NCBI GenBank assembly: GCA_963575745.1
Contig: CAUYUJ010005003.1
Span: 101,341-165,340 of the forward strand
Reading direction: 5' to 3'
Length of the DNA: 64,000 nt
From: Prorocentrum cordatum
Lineage: Eukaryota > Sar > Dinophyceae > Prorocentrales > Prorocentraceae
This document shows, piece after piece, positions 1-11,632 of this stretch (positions are counted from its first letter, which is position 1; each line of letters starts with the position of its first letter). The notes under the pieces were generated by a model. The model saw only the letters and a program-made list of their open reading frames with translations. It was not told the origin of the DNA and made no database searches. Position numbers and translations under genes: made by a program.

Positions 1-320
1 GCGAGGCAAAGACGAGACCCCAGCTCGCAGACCGTTGGCTGATCTGCCCTCCCCCCCCCGCTGCTGGTCCCCACCCTTTGGTCCTCCGTCCTCCTTCCTC
101 CCTTGCTTCCTTTGAAAATAGAATGCTCGTTTCCATAGTTTCACGAATGTTCGTTCGACGAGAGGACACTCACCAACCACGAGCGGCCAATGCGCGGCCT
201 GGCGCGCAGCAGGGCCTCTGGAAGTGTATTGTAGGTCGTTGGCAGTTTCGCTATCTTGCATACGCGCGTCTGACGTGCACGTTCGTTGTGTTGGTTATCG
301 CTATAGTTCTCTCTGTCTCT

Positions 321-360
<40 letters not shown>

Positions 361-400
361 CATAGTTATATAGATATGTGCGCTTCTTCTCTATCTTCGA

Positions 401-467
<67 letters not shown>

Positions 468-472
468 GTATG

Positions 473-504
<32 letters not shown>

Positions 505-1850
505 TGTGTTTCCCTTTCCTCGTTGTCTTGCTCATCCCTCTATCCCTACCCTTCTTCACTACCGCACAGCAGCATTTCCCTTCCTTCCTGGGCAGTGGAA
601 AAGGAGACGGGACGGGGGGTGGCGTCTTTCTTGCACTGGAAAAGGTCCTGGCAGACCCTTTTTCCTGGCCTGTTTCGGAAGGCGGGCGGATTGCCAGGTT
701 CCGGGCAAGGCGTTCCCGGCACGGGGATGTCCCCGAACTCTCGACTTTTAGGCTCGGTCAGAATCATATGGTACGCGGTAAGGGTATGAACGGTTAGAGA
801 CACAGCTTACACAGAGATGATGCATAGTAAACAGATTTATAGATGTATAGTAAGGCGCAATGGCAAAGCTGGTTGACTGGAGATATACATCAAGCGGCGT
901 ACACATATAACGAAAGAGAAAGGGTGCACGGAAACGGGGTAGTTGGAGGAATATGCAGACACACGCACACAAGCGCATACTATATATATATAGACATATA
1001 CATATACTTATATATGTATACATATATACAAATATAGGTATCCATATATATATATAGATAGATATACTCGCCCCCTTACCTAAAATGAAGCCGGGATCGG
1101 GGCAACATTTGACCGGGATAAAAATCATGCTCGGTGTTTCAAATCACCGGGGGCGCCGCCGAACGGGCCTGCCACGCCTTGGGCGCCATCGGCTTCGCGA
1201 GGGAAGAAAAGCGCCCCGGCGCGGATGAAGCCACGGAGCGTATTTGGCCACGCGCACGACCGAGGGAATTCAGCTCCAAGCGCCTTTCACTCCAGAAGGC
1301 CCGACGTCAACAAAACAAACTTGAAGCCCGAAGGGGCCCCAAGGAGGCGGACCGCCTAAACAATCACGCAGCCAACGCAACGAAAAAAAACACACGAAAA
1401 AGTCAAACAAATCGCGTTACTCAGTGACCTCTTCGGCCAAGCAACACCGCGATAATGCACAAGACGGCATTGGAAAAAAGTCACGCGCGCGGCCAAGCGA
1501 CTTCCCCGCGCCGCCCCAAGGTTCCCGAAGCGCGCCGAAATAACCGTAGAGAACACCCCGGAAAGTTCTTGGAAAATGCCCGCGCCATGGAAGATCCGCC
1601 ACCGAACAATCTCGATGACACCTAGCGCGTGCGCGCGGGCGTCCACCATGGATGCCCAACTCCGGTTTCCGAGACAATCGCGCGCAACCGCCCGGGGGCC
1701 TCGGCAACCTCGCAATTGGCCCAGGGGCCTGCGGGCCTCAGGGAATCGAAGGCCGAGTTCGCAACTCCGGAAGCATCGGGCGCGGCGCCAGCCAGTCGCT
1801 CGTCTCTGGCTGACAGTAGGACGCCTGGAGACCCGGTAAAACCTAAGGAA
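1..1850. other. Non-coding stretch with microsatellites
   Basis: I see no convincing gene. The stretch holds CT runs at about 331-355 and 409-448, a TA run at 450-490 followed by a short GA run, and an AT-rich TA/CATA stretch at about 980-1060. Open frames across these arrays are low-complexity artefacts such as Ser-Leu and Arg-Glu repeats. Confidence 0.6.
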
Positions 1851-1872
1851 CCACTTTTCAAAGATTCAAAGA

Positions 1873-2052
1873 ACCAGAAACAGGGGGCGCGCCAAATTCT
1901 CGCGTCCGAACTTCTCTGAGAATCTCTGAAAATCTCTGAACTAGCCACCCCGCGTGAAACATTCCCATAAACCCAAAACCTCGGAGCTGGCCGAAACTCT
2001 CTGAAAGTTTTTTAGCCCGCGAAATTTGGCGCGCCCGGATTTCTGGCTCCGA
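1873..2052. repeat. Imperfect inverted repeat (foldback candidate)
   Basis: A left arm around 1873-1903 (CCAGAAAC then GGCGCGCCAAATT) is mirrored by a right arm around 2017-2052 (AAATTTGGCGCGCC then GGATTTCTGG). The spacer is rich in CTCTGAAA-type words. This looks like a decayed foldback element. No target duplication was recognised. Confidence 0.4.
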
Positions 2053-2132
2053 GATCCTCTGAAATCGCGCTGCGGCGGCGCCCAGCAGGTCCTCGCGCGC
2101 CCAGGGTGGGGGCCGTGGACATCGCGGGCCGC

Positions 2133-2316
2133 GATGGTCCCGACCGCGAGGTCCTTCCTCCTGCCCCTCGACGAATCCACGCTCGTGGACACGCTCTCTG
2201 CGCTGAGCGTGGGCCGCACCATCCGCCGGTACTTCTGCGCGACGACAGCCAACTGGCCGCCGACGGACAAGGCGATTTTTCTCCGAGCTGCGCGTGCCAC
2301 CGAAAACGTACAATAG
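2133..2316 (+). CDS. Possible coding fragment, unknown
   Basis: An open frame reads VPTARSFLLPLDESTLVDTL and continues with RTIRRYFCATTANWPPTDKA. Its composition is protein-like rather than low complexity, unlike most frames nearby. There is no start codon, clear splice site or recognised domain. It may be a lone exon of a gene cut by the LINE downstream, or chance in GC-rich DNA. Confidence 0.22.
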
Positions 2317-3166
2317 CCCCGGGCTCGGGGAGAAACACTTTCGAAGCATTTTCAGGCCGCCAGCGTCGTGGCTGCCGACCCGCCGCGCGCCGACCGAGAG
2401 ACCAGCTGGGTTCAATGCGTCCACGGCGGCGGGCGGGCGCCCAAGAGAGCTGTCGCCACGGTGCGCGCGGCGGGGCGCCCGCCCAACTGCAACCGCAAAT
2501 GCGGCCTCCACGGCGCCACAGGCGTAATATGTGCGACGCATTCTCGGGCCCCCCATCAGCGCAGTGGCCAGCGCCCGAGCCCCTGAAACGCAAACCTTTT
2601 GCGCCCCCCGTGCAAGCCGCGCACCCGCTCACAATGCTCGTGCACACCAGATTGTCTGCCCGCCCTCAACAGTTTAATTGAGCGCCCATGTGTTACTTGG
2701 GCTCCTCAAGCCCTCGAACACTGTTCGGGAACTTCTGCGAACGCGCACTGCGCTCCACAAATCGGCTTTCTATTTTTCTCTGGAACTCCCCCAGAATCTC
2801 TGGTTCCGACTTGTCCCGATCTTCCGCTCAACTGATACCCCAGCGGGGCCTCGAGGCCAACCGTTGCTCCGCTGCGTCGTCCGCTACGCGCGGCGCGCAC
2901 GCTGCCGCGAGCATGCCGGGCTGCAGGAGGGCGAAGGCGAGGGGGAAAGAGGGGGGGGAAGGGGAAGGGGAGGGAGGAGAGAATCCAGGGAATGCACCGG
3001 TCCGACCTCGACTGCGTCATAGCGGCTGCATTCGAGCGAGTTTCATAAGGGGTGCACGGTGTGTGGCGAGGGAAACGCTGAGGGGAATGGGCCGGAGGGC
3101 AGAGGCCCGGTGGGCGGACGTCGCTGTCCAGTATTCCTCTGCGGTCGCCTTCGCCCGCCACAGCCA
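2317..3166. other. No gene recognised
   Basis: GC-rich sequence with a short purine-rich run (GGGAAAGAGG type) at about 2925-2990. Overlapping frames exist on both strands, but none shows a domain or convincing composition. Confidence 0.5.
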
Positions 3167-6100
3167 CTACAGCCGCAGGCGCTCCACGCGATTCTTCTCG
3201 AACCCCAAAACTTCCAGCGCGTCTTCTCTGATGGTTGCTTGTCGGACTGGGCCCGCAGGAGTTGCGACCAAAAGGGGTTGGTACAGTCTCAACTTTTGTC
3301 GGTGGTAAATGCGGCTGGGAGACATCACCTGTTTGGTTGCTCCGGCAGCTTGGATACTTTGGTTTGCCCGTTCGAAAACGAGTGCATGTGTGTTCGCCCG
3401 CTTCACATATGTCGTTGTGATGTGCAAGATGTTACGGGGGCCCTTTAGCTGCACTGCGTCGATCCTTTTGGTCGTCGCTTGCGTCAGCTTTGCGGTGGCC
3501 AGTCCGTGCAAAAGTTTAGATCGAATGGTTGCGTCGAACGCAAGGATTTTGAATCGAGTGGGACAATCGCCGTGCAGCCAAAACGTGTTGAGCTTGTTCA
3601 TCGTAGCGAGAACTTGAAAGACGCGGGCGTTTACTTCTGTGGTGGCGTCGGTACTGCTATGAAACATACTTCTACATAGTTCGCTTCCGTTTTTACTTCG
3701 ACGGGATCTCCGTCGGCGAAATGAACGCTGGGACGAGAGAGACCAGCGTGGATCGCTTCGGAATGGTTTATTGTTGAGTCGGAGGCCATACCTGGCAGTT
3801 TCCTCTTCCATGCTTTCTTGTTGGCAAAGTATTCGAGGCTCTTGTGCTTTGCGATAGGCAGATGGTAGCATCAGAGTACAAGGCAGCGTCAAATCTCACC
3901 CCAGGCAGCCGATGCGGGCCGAGTTAGCGGTCAACGTTGCTCTAGACATCATGGAAAAGAGCAGTCATGACAAGCAAGAAAAGTACGACGATTAACGGCC
4001 ACCCTATCGCGTGCAAGTCTGTCGTTCGTACCGCGACGATTCAGCCCTTTCCATTTCGACCTTGGACTGCGTGAAGCGGTTGATGCTTTGCAATGCGTTT
4101 ATCAACTTGGGGTGCACATTGATGCGGCCCATAGCGTTCCAAAGACTCTCTCGCGTCACCAAGCCAAATGCCTCTTTCCAATCGAGCAGAACCATCGACG
4201 CTGGCCAATTTGCCGCTTCGCCCCATCTCCGCGAAACGTCGCGCGCAGCGAATGGCGAACATTGTGCGCGTGCGCCGTCGGGGACCAAACTACGCGGCTT
4301 GAACGCATGGGTCGACGTGTTCCTCAATGCGCTTCTGCAAGATTGCGGCGTGTAACTTATGGACGCTGTTGAGTAGTGAGATCGACCTGTAGTTGTCGAG
4401 TTTGCTGGTGTCCCCCTTTTTGAAATGAGTACGACGCGCGCCTGAACGACGTCAGAAGGCACTACTTCATCATGCCACCACTCGTTGAGCAACGTGACAA
4501 GTTCGGGCAAGTTGGCTTCGTCAAGCTCTTTCAAAACCCCCATTTGGGATGTCATCCGGTCCAGGAGCCTTGCGTCGTTTGCATTTCGTCGAAGCCGCTC
4601 GTGCTTCTGGCAATGCCTCCTGCGTTGCAATGCAAAAGCTGATGCGCCATCCTTGAGCGTGGCAACGCCGCGCCGGGGGCGGAATCTGTCGCCATCCGCT
4701 GCTGATAGGCCAAATGTTTGGCGGTCTCTTCTGCCATCTGGCATTTTGGTGCATTCTTGCCTCGCGGGTTCTTGACGCTATGCGGTTTACCTGCGTAACC
4801 TTTCCTGAGCTGACGCATGCCCAACCAGACGCACCTGGCGTCAAGGTCTCCGCTCAAGGCTTTAATTATATACTCGCCGCTGTCGCGTTCTACTTTACCG
4901 GAATTCGGTGGCGGGCGCGCCGTGCGCCTGCGCGTCCTTGCGAAGCAGAGCCAGTCGACGTTGTTCAGGCAACTCCAACGCGCATGCCGACATTTTCTCT
5001 CGCTCTGGTTTGCGCGGCGCTCTCGGGGGGCTGGAAAGCGATGCGCCCGCCAAGGCTATCCGGGCAATCGCCGCGCTGGCGGCGCCGAGCGCTGTCGCGA
5101 GGTGCCGCGTTACTTGGTCACTGCATCTCTCGGCTTGTTCGCGCGCGCATGGTGCGCACTTCGGCCGGAGGTTTTCGCGGTCGCAAGGCCCTTCTTGAAG
5201 CGCGCGCGTAGCGCGGCCCGCAGCGGCCCGTGGCCCGAATCGATGTTCGCGAGAGGAGCAGCTTTGCAATCGACAACTGCTCATTCTCCTGCAGACGAAA
5301 ATATATCCAATACTTCGCGCCGCTGCCGGGCGCGCGGGGTAGAAAACGCGGCCTTGGGTTCCCGGAAAGTGGCGAGTTTTCCGGCAATTTGCGAAATTGC
5401 GCGCCTGCGAGAATGACGTCTTGATCCATGCCAAAACTCAGAAAGCACTGCCTGTTGTAAACGAAATCCGGGTGGCGCTGGAGAGGGTCGACGTGCTCTG
5501 GGTCGAGCGCGCGCTGGCCGACAACGGCTCGTTCTGCGTCGTCTACAGCGACGTGTCCTCGAGCCTTGAAGTCCCCTAGAGTCAGCGCGGCCCATTGTTT
5601 ATATATCTGTTCCATATGCGACGGAAGTCCGCGAAGAGGGCGTCTTTCCCAGATTCCGGGCGCGCGGCAGTCGGCGCGTTGACGCCGATGGGCGTGAGTT
5701 GCGTTGCCTGCTGCCTCAACTCCAACGCTGCGATTCGGTCTGAAGCCGGGGCTGTGTCTTCTACGAATTCACAATGTTGTTTGTTGGAAAAAAAGTTTTA
5801 TATATATATATGTATATATCCCGTTGAAAAGCGTCATGCCTGCGCCGCCCCTTCGCCGACGAAATGCCAGTGGAAATCTTTGCGGGTTTCCCGTGGATGG
5901 GTGCGAATGTGAATTTCTTGGATAGCATGGAACATAATTTCTCGCTGTTTCATCGATGCTTCAATTTCGTCTCGTTTGCCAGCCTGTGCCAATCCCTGGG
6001 CGTCGGCAGTGGCAACGCGCAACTAGTCTCCACGAGACAGCCTTCGCGCGCGCCGCCAAAGCTCCATAGATGGAGTGGCGGGAGGATGCTGGGCCGTAGC

Positions 6101-6240
6101 CCGATCCTGTTGACGTTGAGGATGCGCTGTGCAATTCGCTCCTCGTTGTCTATGAAAAATGCGTGCTGTTCGTCGCCGTGTTTCAGTTCGGGCAGCCATT
6201 CGCTTTCTCGCGGCCGAGCTGTTCCGTCGGCCACGGTTCG
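3167..6240 (-). pseudogene. Degenerate LINE (non-LTR) retrotransposon
   Basis: Read on the minus strand, the pieces occur in LINE order. An N-terminal and early endonuclease part (6234 to about 5840) contains EIHIRTHP. An AP-endonuclease-like part (5615 to about 5200) contains GDFKAR, the place of the usual GDFNAR, then an NRQCFLSF block. Reverse transcriptase follows in several frames: KAPGPDDIP near 4521-4560, LNEWW then ARVVLISKRG near 4400-4500, and LLDWKEAF near 4160-4200. The palm motif falls at 3867-3878 and reads YSDA instead of the invariant YADD, in a frame different from its neighbours. The thumb and C-terminal part (3860-3167) contains FDATIRSKLLHGLATAKL and QLKGPRNILHITTTYVKRAN. 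Several frameshifts plus loss of a catalytic aspartate mean it cannot make active enzyme. The family call rests on these motifs and their order; the clade is not determined. Confidence 0.8.
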
Positions 6241-7298
6241 CTTTGCGAGCGCGGCCTCGCTCTGCTTCGAACGGGGGGCGGCCCCGGGTTTTTGGTCTCC
6301 GCTGGGCAGAAGCCCGCGGCTGACCTGCTGCGCCTCGGAAGGTGTCGCATGTTACGGGGCCCGCCCCATGTAGCTGCTGGGCGCATGAGGAATTGCCCCC
6401 GGGCCGGGCTGCTACCCGCCCCCGGCAGGCGCGGCGCGGACTGCAAGGGCTTCTGCCCAAGCCCGTGGCCCACTGGGGAATGGCGGGGCTTCTGCCCCGC
6501 CCGCGAGAGGGCCCGCGGCGCGGCGCTTCCGTCGCCGCCTTGTCGTCTCGCGCGGACGTCTCGAGCGCGCGACAGACGTTGGAATCCGCAGCCGCAGTCG
6601 GAAAAAGCGCGTCGGTGGACTGCGGGGGCGAGGGGGGGAACAATGGGGGATCGAGATATGATTTCGACAATTTTGGGGTCGCCTGGGGCCTTTGGAGACC
6701 TCCGCGCGTTCGCCCGCATCCCCTCCTTTCGATGCGCGCGGCGACATTGCAATATAACGGAAATGGAGAAGGTGGTGGTGGGGGGGGGGGGCGAGGAAAT
6801 TCGTTAAAATCTATAGATGCAACTCGACATTCCTCGCCATGCCCTCCCCGGCGGGACACGCGGCTGCAGTGCGACGAGAGAAAGGGGGGGGCCAGTGAAC
6901 GCGCGACGTCGCGACCGCCGTGCCCTGCCCTGACGTCGCGAGCCGGGTCTGTCGGAATTGCGGGGTGCCTCTGTTTGCGGCGCCGTTCAGACGCCCCCCC
7001 TCAACGCTCGCCCCTTGGGCGGGGCCCAGGCGAAACAGCAGATCCATTGACGCGAGGGGCAGGAAGGGGGAAGAGGAGGAAAGGGCGGGATAACGAGGCG
7101 CTTGTCTGCCAGGCCGGCGCGCGCCTGTCAGCGCGGGCCGCGCGGGGGCCCCCCCTTCGCCCTCGACGGCCCCTGCATGCTGGGCGATGTACTCCGCGTC
7201 GAAGAGGAGAGGGGCGCCCTGGGGGTCCTGCAAGAAGGCCACCAGCGCCTTCCCATCGAAGCCGGCGCCGCTGGCATTGCGAATGCAGACGGTCACGA
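6241..7298. other. Region between LINE and duplication
   Basis: GC-rich, with open frames on both strands. No gene is clear except the weak minus-strand candidate at 7140-7296. The stretch stops where the long segmental duplication begins. Confidence 0.45.
7140..7296 (-). CDS. Possible exon fragment, unknown
   Basis: The minus-strand frame reads CIRNASGAGFDGKALVAFLQ and then DAEYIAQHAGAVEGEG, which has balanced, protein-like composition. There is no start codon and no recognised domain. It ends 3 bases from the edge of the segmental duplication, so the duplication may have cut a gene here. Confidence 0.25.
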
Positions 7299-7810
7299 CC
7301 CAGAGGGTCGCCGACCTTAAATTTTAAGCCCTGGCCTTAAAAATGTTTTGGGGGCTTAAAGTTTCCGGCCTCGTCCCGGACCAAAGTATATTTTACGCCC
7401 GAACACCCAGCAACTTTCAAAACGATCGGCAGTCGGCGAACGTGTTTTACACCCCTGGGAACCGCGGGCGTAAAATCATCATGCGTTTTAGGCCCCTGCC
7501 CTGGATATGTTTATAAATCATACATCTCACACATCATATATATATATACACATATATATATATATATATATATAACATATGCAAGCATATACACATTATA
7601 TATATATATATGCACCGTGCATATGTCGAGAGATACGTGGTGCGTCTCGCCTCGAGATGGGGGGCATATGAGCAAGGGAGGAGGGGAGCTCGAAGCTTCT
7701 GGGAGGAGGGGGAGGAAGAGGAGAGGAGGAAAGGGAGGAGGGGAAACAGATGAGGGGAGGCGTCGAGGAGGGGGGCCTTCGCCGCCGCTTATAGGCCCAG
7801 GCCCCGCCCA

Positions 7811-7894
7811 ATGCCAAAGGCAACGGCGTGCGGCGACGCGGCCGCCATAGCGGCCGCGATCGCCAAGCACGCGGCGGAGACGCCCATCTGCAAG
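7811..7894 (+). CDS. Exon A (candidate first exon)
   Basis: It opens with an ATG and reads MPKATACGDAAAIAAAIAKH to AETPICK, 28 codons. It ends AAG before a GC-type donor (GCCTCC) and is followed at once by a CCT-rich intron. The ATG is the first in this frame after the AT-rich upstream region, but an earlier exon cannot be excluded. Confidence 0.5.
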
Positions 7895-8153
7895 GCCTCC
7901 CTCTCCCTCTCCCTCCTGCCTCCTCCTCCTGCCTCCTCCTCCCCCCCTCCTCCTCTCCCTCCCCTCCTCCTCCTGCCTCCTCCTCCTGCCTACTCCTCCT
8001 GCCTCCTCCTCCTCCTCCTCCTCCTCCTCGATCCTCCTCCTCCTCCCCTCTTCCTGTCACCCCTTGCCCCTCTGCTCTCGCCTCTCGCTCCTCCTCATTC
8101 TTCTCCTTCTATTTCTCCTCCTCCCCCCTCCCTCGACCCCCTCGTCCCTCGAG

Positions 8154-8222
8154 GCGTTCAACGAGAAGAACGTCGATGCTCGCCTCCTCGAGCTCAAGCC
8201 CCTCCTCGAGGAGCTGAAGAAG
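8154..8222 (+). CDS. Exon B
   Basis: Twenty-three codons, AFNEKNVDARLLELKPLLEE then LKK, after a pyrimidine-rich tract ending CCTCGAG. It ends AAG before GCCCCC (GC donor). It is phase 0 on both sides, matching exons A and C. The Leu/Glu/Lys spacing suggests a short amphipathic helix. Confidence 0.55.
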
Positions 8223-8314
8223 GCCCCCTCATCCCCCCCTCATCTTCCCCCCCCTCGTGCCGATTTGGTGAGGTGAGCGTGTACGTGCCACGAAACATGT
8301 GAGAGGTGTGCCGG

Positions 8315-8560
8315 AACGGGCATGACGCCCACATGCGAACTGCGCCACTGGGACCTTCGGTGGAGCTACCTACGCAACGGGGCCACGAAGCGTGTGAGGG
8401 GTGTGCAGAAACGGGCGTGACGTCCACATGCGAACTGCGCCACTGGGACCTTCGGTGGAGCTCGGGCGCGACGCCCACAAGCGAACTGCTCCACTGAGAC
8501 CTTCGGTGGAGCTCCTTCTGGGGCCACGAAAGGTGTGAGGGGTGTGGGGAAACAGAGACG
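8315..8560. repeat. About 88-bp tandem repeat, intron locus 1
   Basis: Tandem units share GCGAACTGCGCCACTGGGAC, CTTCGGTGGAGCT and GGGGCCACGAAGCGTGTGAG. About three units lie in the intron between exons B and C. The same family occurs at 23768-24220 and, inverted, at 50560-50800. Confidence 0.85.
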
Positions 8561-8921
8561 ATGCAGGGATGGGAGGAGGGAGGAGGGGGAATACATCAAC
8601 TGCCCTCTTAAGTTAGGGCTTGAGCGCAGGCCTAAACCAGTGAACAACACCTGAGCCTTGAGCCACGTCCTCATCCTACCCATCCTCCTCCACCTGAGCC
8701 TTGAGCCACGTCCCCACCCTATCCCTCCTCCTCCCCTCCTCCTCATCCTACCCTCCCACCCCGCCTCCTCATCCTACCCTCCTCCTCATCCTACCCTCCT
8801 CCTCATCCTACCCTCCTCCTCATCCTACCCCTCCTCCTCCCCTCCTCCTCCCTCCTCCTACCCCTCCTCCTCACCTCCTCCTCATCCTCCGTTTTCCGCC
8901 GTCGGCCCCTCGCCACCCCAG

Positions 8922-8999
8922 GTCAGCGGCATCCTCTTCTTCAAGAAGAAGGCTGTCGAGCAGGCGCTGCAGATTGTGGCCGTCGAGAAGAAATGGCAG
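8922..8999 (+). CDS. Exon C
   Basis: Twenty-six codons, VSGILFFKKKAVEQALQIVA then VEKKWQ, after a CCT-rich tract ending CACCCCAG. The donor is GCGACG; reading on past it gives a stop four codons later. Phase 0 at both ends. The sequence is the same in copy 2 (55719-55796). Confidence 0.6.
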
Positions 9000-9125
9000 G
9001 CGACGCAATGAGCAGGAGGTCAGCATGGGCAGGAGGGCACGGAGGCAGGGATGGAGGGAGGGAGGGAGGTGAGGGGAGGGAGTGGGCAGTGAGGTATAGA
9101 GGCGTCGACGCTGGGAGGAGAGGGG

Positions 9126-9259
9126 ATGGAGGAGGAGGGAGGACGAGGGAAGGGGAGTGATGAGGAAGGAGGGGTGATGCGTCGGCGGAGGAAGGAGGGG
9201 GGAGGGAGAGAGGAGGAGGAGGGCGAGGAGGAGAAGGAGGAGGAGCAGCAGGAGGAGGA

Positions 9260-9290
<31 letters not shown>

Positions 9291-9330
9291 GAGGAGCAGG
9301 AGGAGCAGGAGGAGGAGGAGAGAGGGGGGT
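9126..9330. repeat. GGA-rich microsatellite array
   Basis: Purine-rich GGA/GAG repeats in the intron between exons C and D. The glutamate-rich frame through it is a repeat artefact. Confidence 0.85.
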
Positions 9331-9369
9331 TGGAGAAGGGAGGGGGGCTAGGGATTCAGATCGGATGCA

Positions 9370-9511
9370 CAGTCAACCCGCATAATAAGGATGAGGGGCT
9401 TTCCAAGGCTGGCCTTGCATCCTTCCCCTTCGGCTCATCTTTGGCCGCGTTCGCTGGCCGCGCCCCGCTCGCGAAGTGTCGACATGGCCCTCCGTGGCCC
9501 CTTTGTGACTG
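9370..9511. mobile_element. MITE family 1, internally shortened copy
   Basis: It starts CAGTCAACCCGCATAATAAG like the intact element at 30643-30818 and ends at a degraded GTGACTG. It ends 28 bases before exon D, inside the intron, and is kept in copy 2 at 56167-56308, so insertion came before the duplication. Confidence 0.7.
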
Positions 9512-9539
9512 CAACTCGTCCGTCCCCTCCCTCCTCCAG

Positions 9540-9632
9540 CCCTTCCCCTACCCGCGCGAGATTGTGAATCACAAGCGCGACCTGCGCGACTTCAAGGAGC
9601 AGGTCGCGAAGCGGCTCATGCGGCTGTGCCAG
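9540..9632 (+). CDS. Exon D
   Basis: Thirty-one codons, PFPYPREIVNHKRDLRDFKE then QVAKRLMRLCQ, after CTCCCTCCTCCAG. It ends CAG before GACGGC, a GA-type donor chosen because it keeps phase 0 into exon E. The charged, helical composition resembles exon C. Confidence 0.55.
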
Positions 9633-9810
9633 GACGGCCGCCGCGGATGGAGGATGCGAGGGAATCGAGGAGAGGGAGGGGGAAATGAGAGGGAGAGATA
9701 GGAAGTGGCGGGGGGAAGACGGAGGAGGGAAGAAGGACTGGCTGGGGAGGGGAGGGAGGAATAGGAGGGTCGACGGCGCTTCGCCAAATTATTTTTGGGG
9801 ATCGAGCCAG

Positions 9811-9888
9811 ATCAAATCCAGAGACCTCCAGGGAAAATTTGAGCAAATCGTGGCCGATCCAGCGCGAGTCGAGGGATGGCAGACGTCG
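9811..9888 (+). CDS. Exon E (GT donor intact)
   Basis: Twenty-six codons, IKSRDLQGKFEQIVADPARV then EGWQTS. It ends before a clean GTAAGC donor at 9889. In copy 2 the same site reads TTAAGC. Phase 0 on both sides. Confidence 0.65.
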
Positions 9889-9944
9889 GTAAGCCCTTAA
9901 CGAGCATGAGCGGAGGAAGAGATCGCGTCTTCATCTTCCTTCCT

Positions 9945-10052
9945 TCTTCTCCTCCTCCTCCTCCTTCACCTCCTCCTCCTCCTCCTCCTCCTCCTCCTCC
10001 TTCTCCTCCTCCTCCCCTTCTCCTCCTCCCCTTCTCCTCCTCCTCGTCCTCC
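9945..10052. repeat. CCT array before exon F
   Basis: A TCC/CCT array that directly precedes the exon F acceptor and could act as an oversized polypyrimidine tract. Confidence 0.85.
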
Positions 10053-10065
10053 TTTCGTTGCGAAG

Positions 10066-10404
10066 GAGGTGCTCCCTTCTTCTCCCACCCGCGCCCTAGA
10101 GGAACTGAGCAAGAAGACGAGGAAAGAGCTGGCGAGGAAGAAGTCTCAGGACTCGCAAGGGCGCGAGCAACAAGACGAGGAGGAAGAAGCCGAAGGCGAG
10201 GAGGAGGAGGAGGAGGAGGAGGATGGCGAAGAAGACGAAGAAGAGAACGAGGCGGAGGAGGAAGCAGAAGAGGGAGTCGACAAAGCCAACGAGGAGAAGG
10301 AGGAGGAGGAGGAGGAGGAGGCGGCGGCTGCGGACGAGACCGTGATAAAGAAGCCCGCCACGACGGAGCACGTGAGCAAGAAGCCAGCTGCAGCTGGAGT
10401 GAAG
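10066..10404 (+). CDS. Exon F, Glu-rich with KKPA motifs
   Basis: 113 codons after GCGAAG. Order: a basic stretch (ELSKKTRKELARKKSQDSQG), a long Glu/Asp run coded largely by GAG/GAA, then IKKPATTEHVSKKPAAAGVK. It ends AAG before GAGATC (GA donor). Copy 2 has one Glu codon fewer (336 against 339 nt), as expected for repeat slippage in steps of three. Acidic and KKPA sections suggest a disordered, possibly nuclear protein, which is inference from composition only. Confidence 0.6.
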
Positions 10405-10696
10405 GAGATCTGCCCCTCTCACTGCCTCGCTCCGCTCCCTCTCTCCCTCTCTCTCCCACTCGCTCGTCACCTTGTATGTTTCTATATCTATGCAGGCGTT
10501 GCAAGATTGTGCATCCTCTATCCATCCCTTTCACTCTCTCTCTCCCTCTCTTTGTCGTCATCGCCCCTGCGGCTGCCCCAAAGTATGCCCCATGACCCAC
10601 TAAATAAGTTCCTCTGACTGGAGCCCCGCCCACGTCTCCTCTCCCCTCACTCCCTCACTGGATCCTCCATCCTCGGGCCCCGATGGGTCCGCAATT

Positions 10697-10764
10697 TGGG
10701 GGCCCGCTGAATCGAGTGAAATCGTTCGTCGACGAACGATCTCACTCGATGCAGCGGGCCCCCA
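10697..10764. repeat. Foldback palindrome 1 (intron F-G)
   Basis: A 68-bp palindrome with 34-bp arms and no spacer, centred on GTCGAC. The arms differ at two positions. Outer bases are TGGGGGCCCGCTGAATCGAG and its complement. Conserved in copy 2 at about 57526-57593. Confidence 0.9.
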
Positions 10765-10783
10765 CCCCCGTCCGCGAGAGGAG

Positions 10784-11035
10784 CTCAAGTATGAGTTCGG
10801 CTACCAGGAGGACCTCAACCAGCCGTGGCGGAAGGCCGACAATGGCGAGAAGGAGTACGCGCGGCTCGAGCACGGGGAGGCCCCGACAGACCCGGCCGTC
10901 GCGGTGTGGCCCGACGGCATGCGGAGGCAGGTGCACCAGGTTCTCACGGAGAGCCTCCCCAAGGCCGTGCCCGCCATGCAGCCACCAGCGTCCCTAGACG
11001 CAGACGTTCAGAGGATCTTGCATGCTGGACCGCTG
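10784..11035 (+). CDS. Exon G
   Basis: 84 codons beginning LKYEFGYQEDLNQPWRKADN and containing AVAVWPDGMRRQVHQVLTES. It ends near GPL before GTCGTC. Composition is ordinary and protein-like, and the copies look the same. No domain recognised. It starts 20 bases after foldback 1, so the palindrome lies close to the acceptor. Confidence 0.6.
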
Positions 11036-11169
11036 GTCGTCTCTCACACTCGTCGTCTTCTTCCTCATCCTCATCCCTCTCATCCCCTGCTCAGCCTCCT
11101 CCCTACAATACTGCTGCTGTTGCTGGTCCTCCTCTCCCCCTGGTTGATCACCTTCTTCCCCCCGATCTT

Positions 11170-11250
11170 CATCTAGCTTCTCCTCCTGCTCCTCCGCCTC
11201 CTCCTCCCCCTCCTCCTCCTCCTCCTCCTCCTCCTCCTCCCTCCTCCCTC
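11170..11250. repeat. CCT array, intron G-H
   Basis: CTCCTC repeats in the intron between exons G and H. Low-complexity Pro/Ser/Leu frames here are artefacts. Confidence 0.8.
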
Positions 11251-11632
11251 TCCCTATCCACGTGCGCCATGCTGATCATCACCCTCCTCCCAGGGTCTTG
11301 GGCAGAGGCCAAATGATCGCAAACTGCAGCCGAGATACCACTATGAGTAGCGTTTGGGGCAGTTCAGCTGAACGTCGTTCGTGGACAAGCGGACGTGGCC
11401 TCGCGTATTTGAACGTTCATGTGAAACATAGGGTATGTCGATCGATTTGGGTGGTGAGCTTCATGCCAGGAGATGATCACTTCTGGCGGCGGGCCTCTCC
11501 CCCCAATAGATCTCCGACAGCAAAGCCTGCTTAGCCCGAAACGGATAGACACCCCACCCCCAACGCACTGCTACTGCTGCTCCTCCCCATCCTCCCTTCT
11601 CCGTCTGAGGAGTTGGTGGCTGCCTCTGGAAG

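Noticed and set aside
251-559. Arg-Glu and Ser-Leu ORFs over CT/TA repeats
   Set aside because: Pure microsatellite translation with no other composition.
4735-4765. GGCATTTTGGTGCATTC, similar to the spliced leader
   Set aside because: The match is short, it lies in the LINE remnant on the non-coding strand, and the CGTAGCC part is missing.
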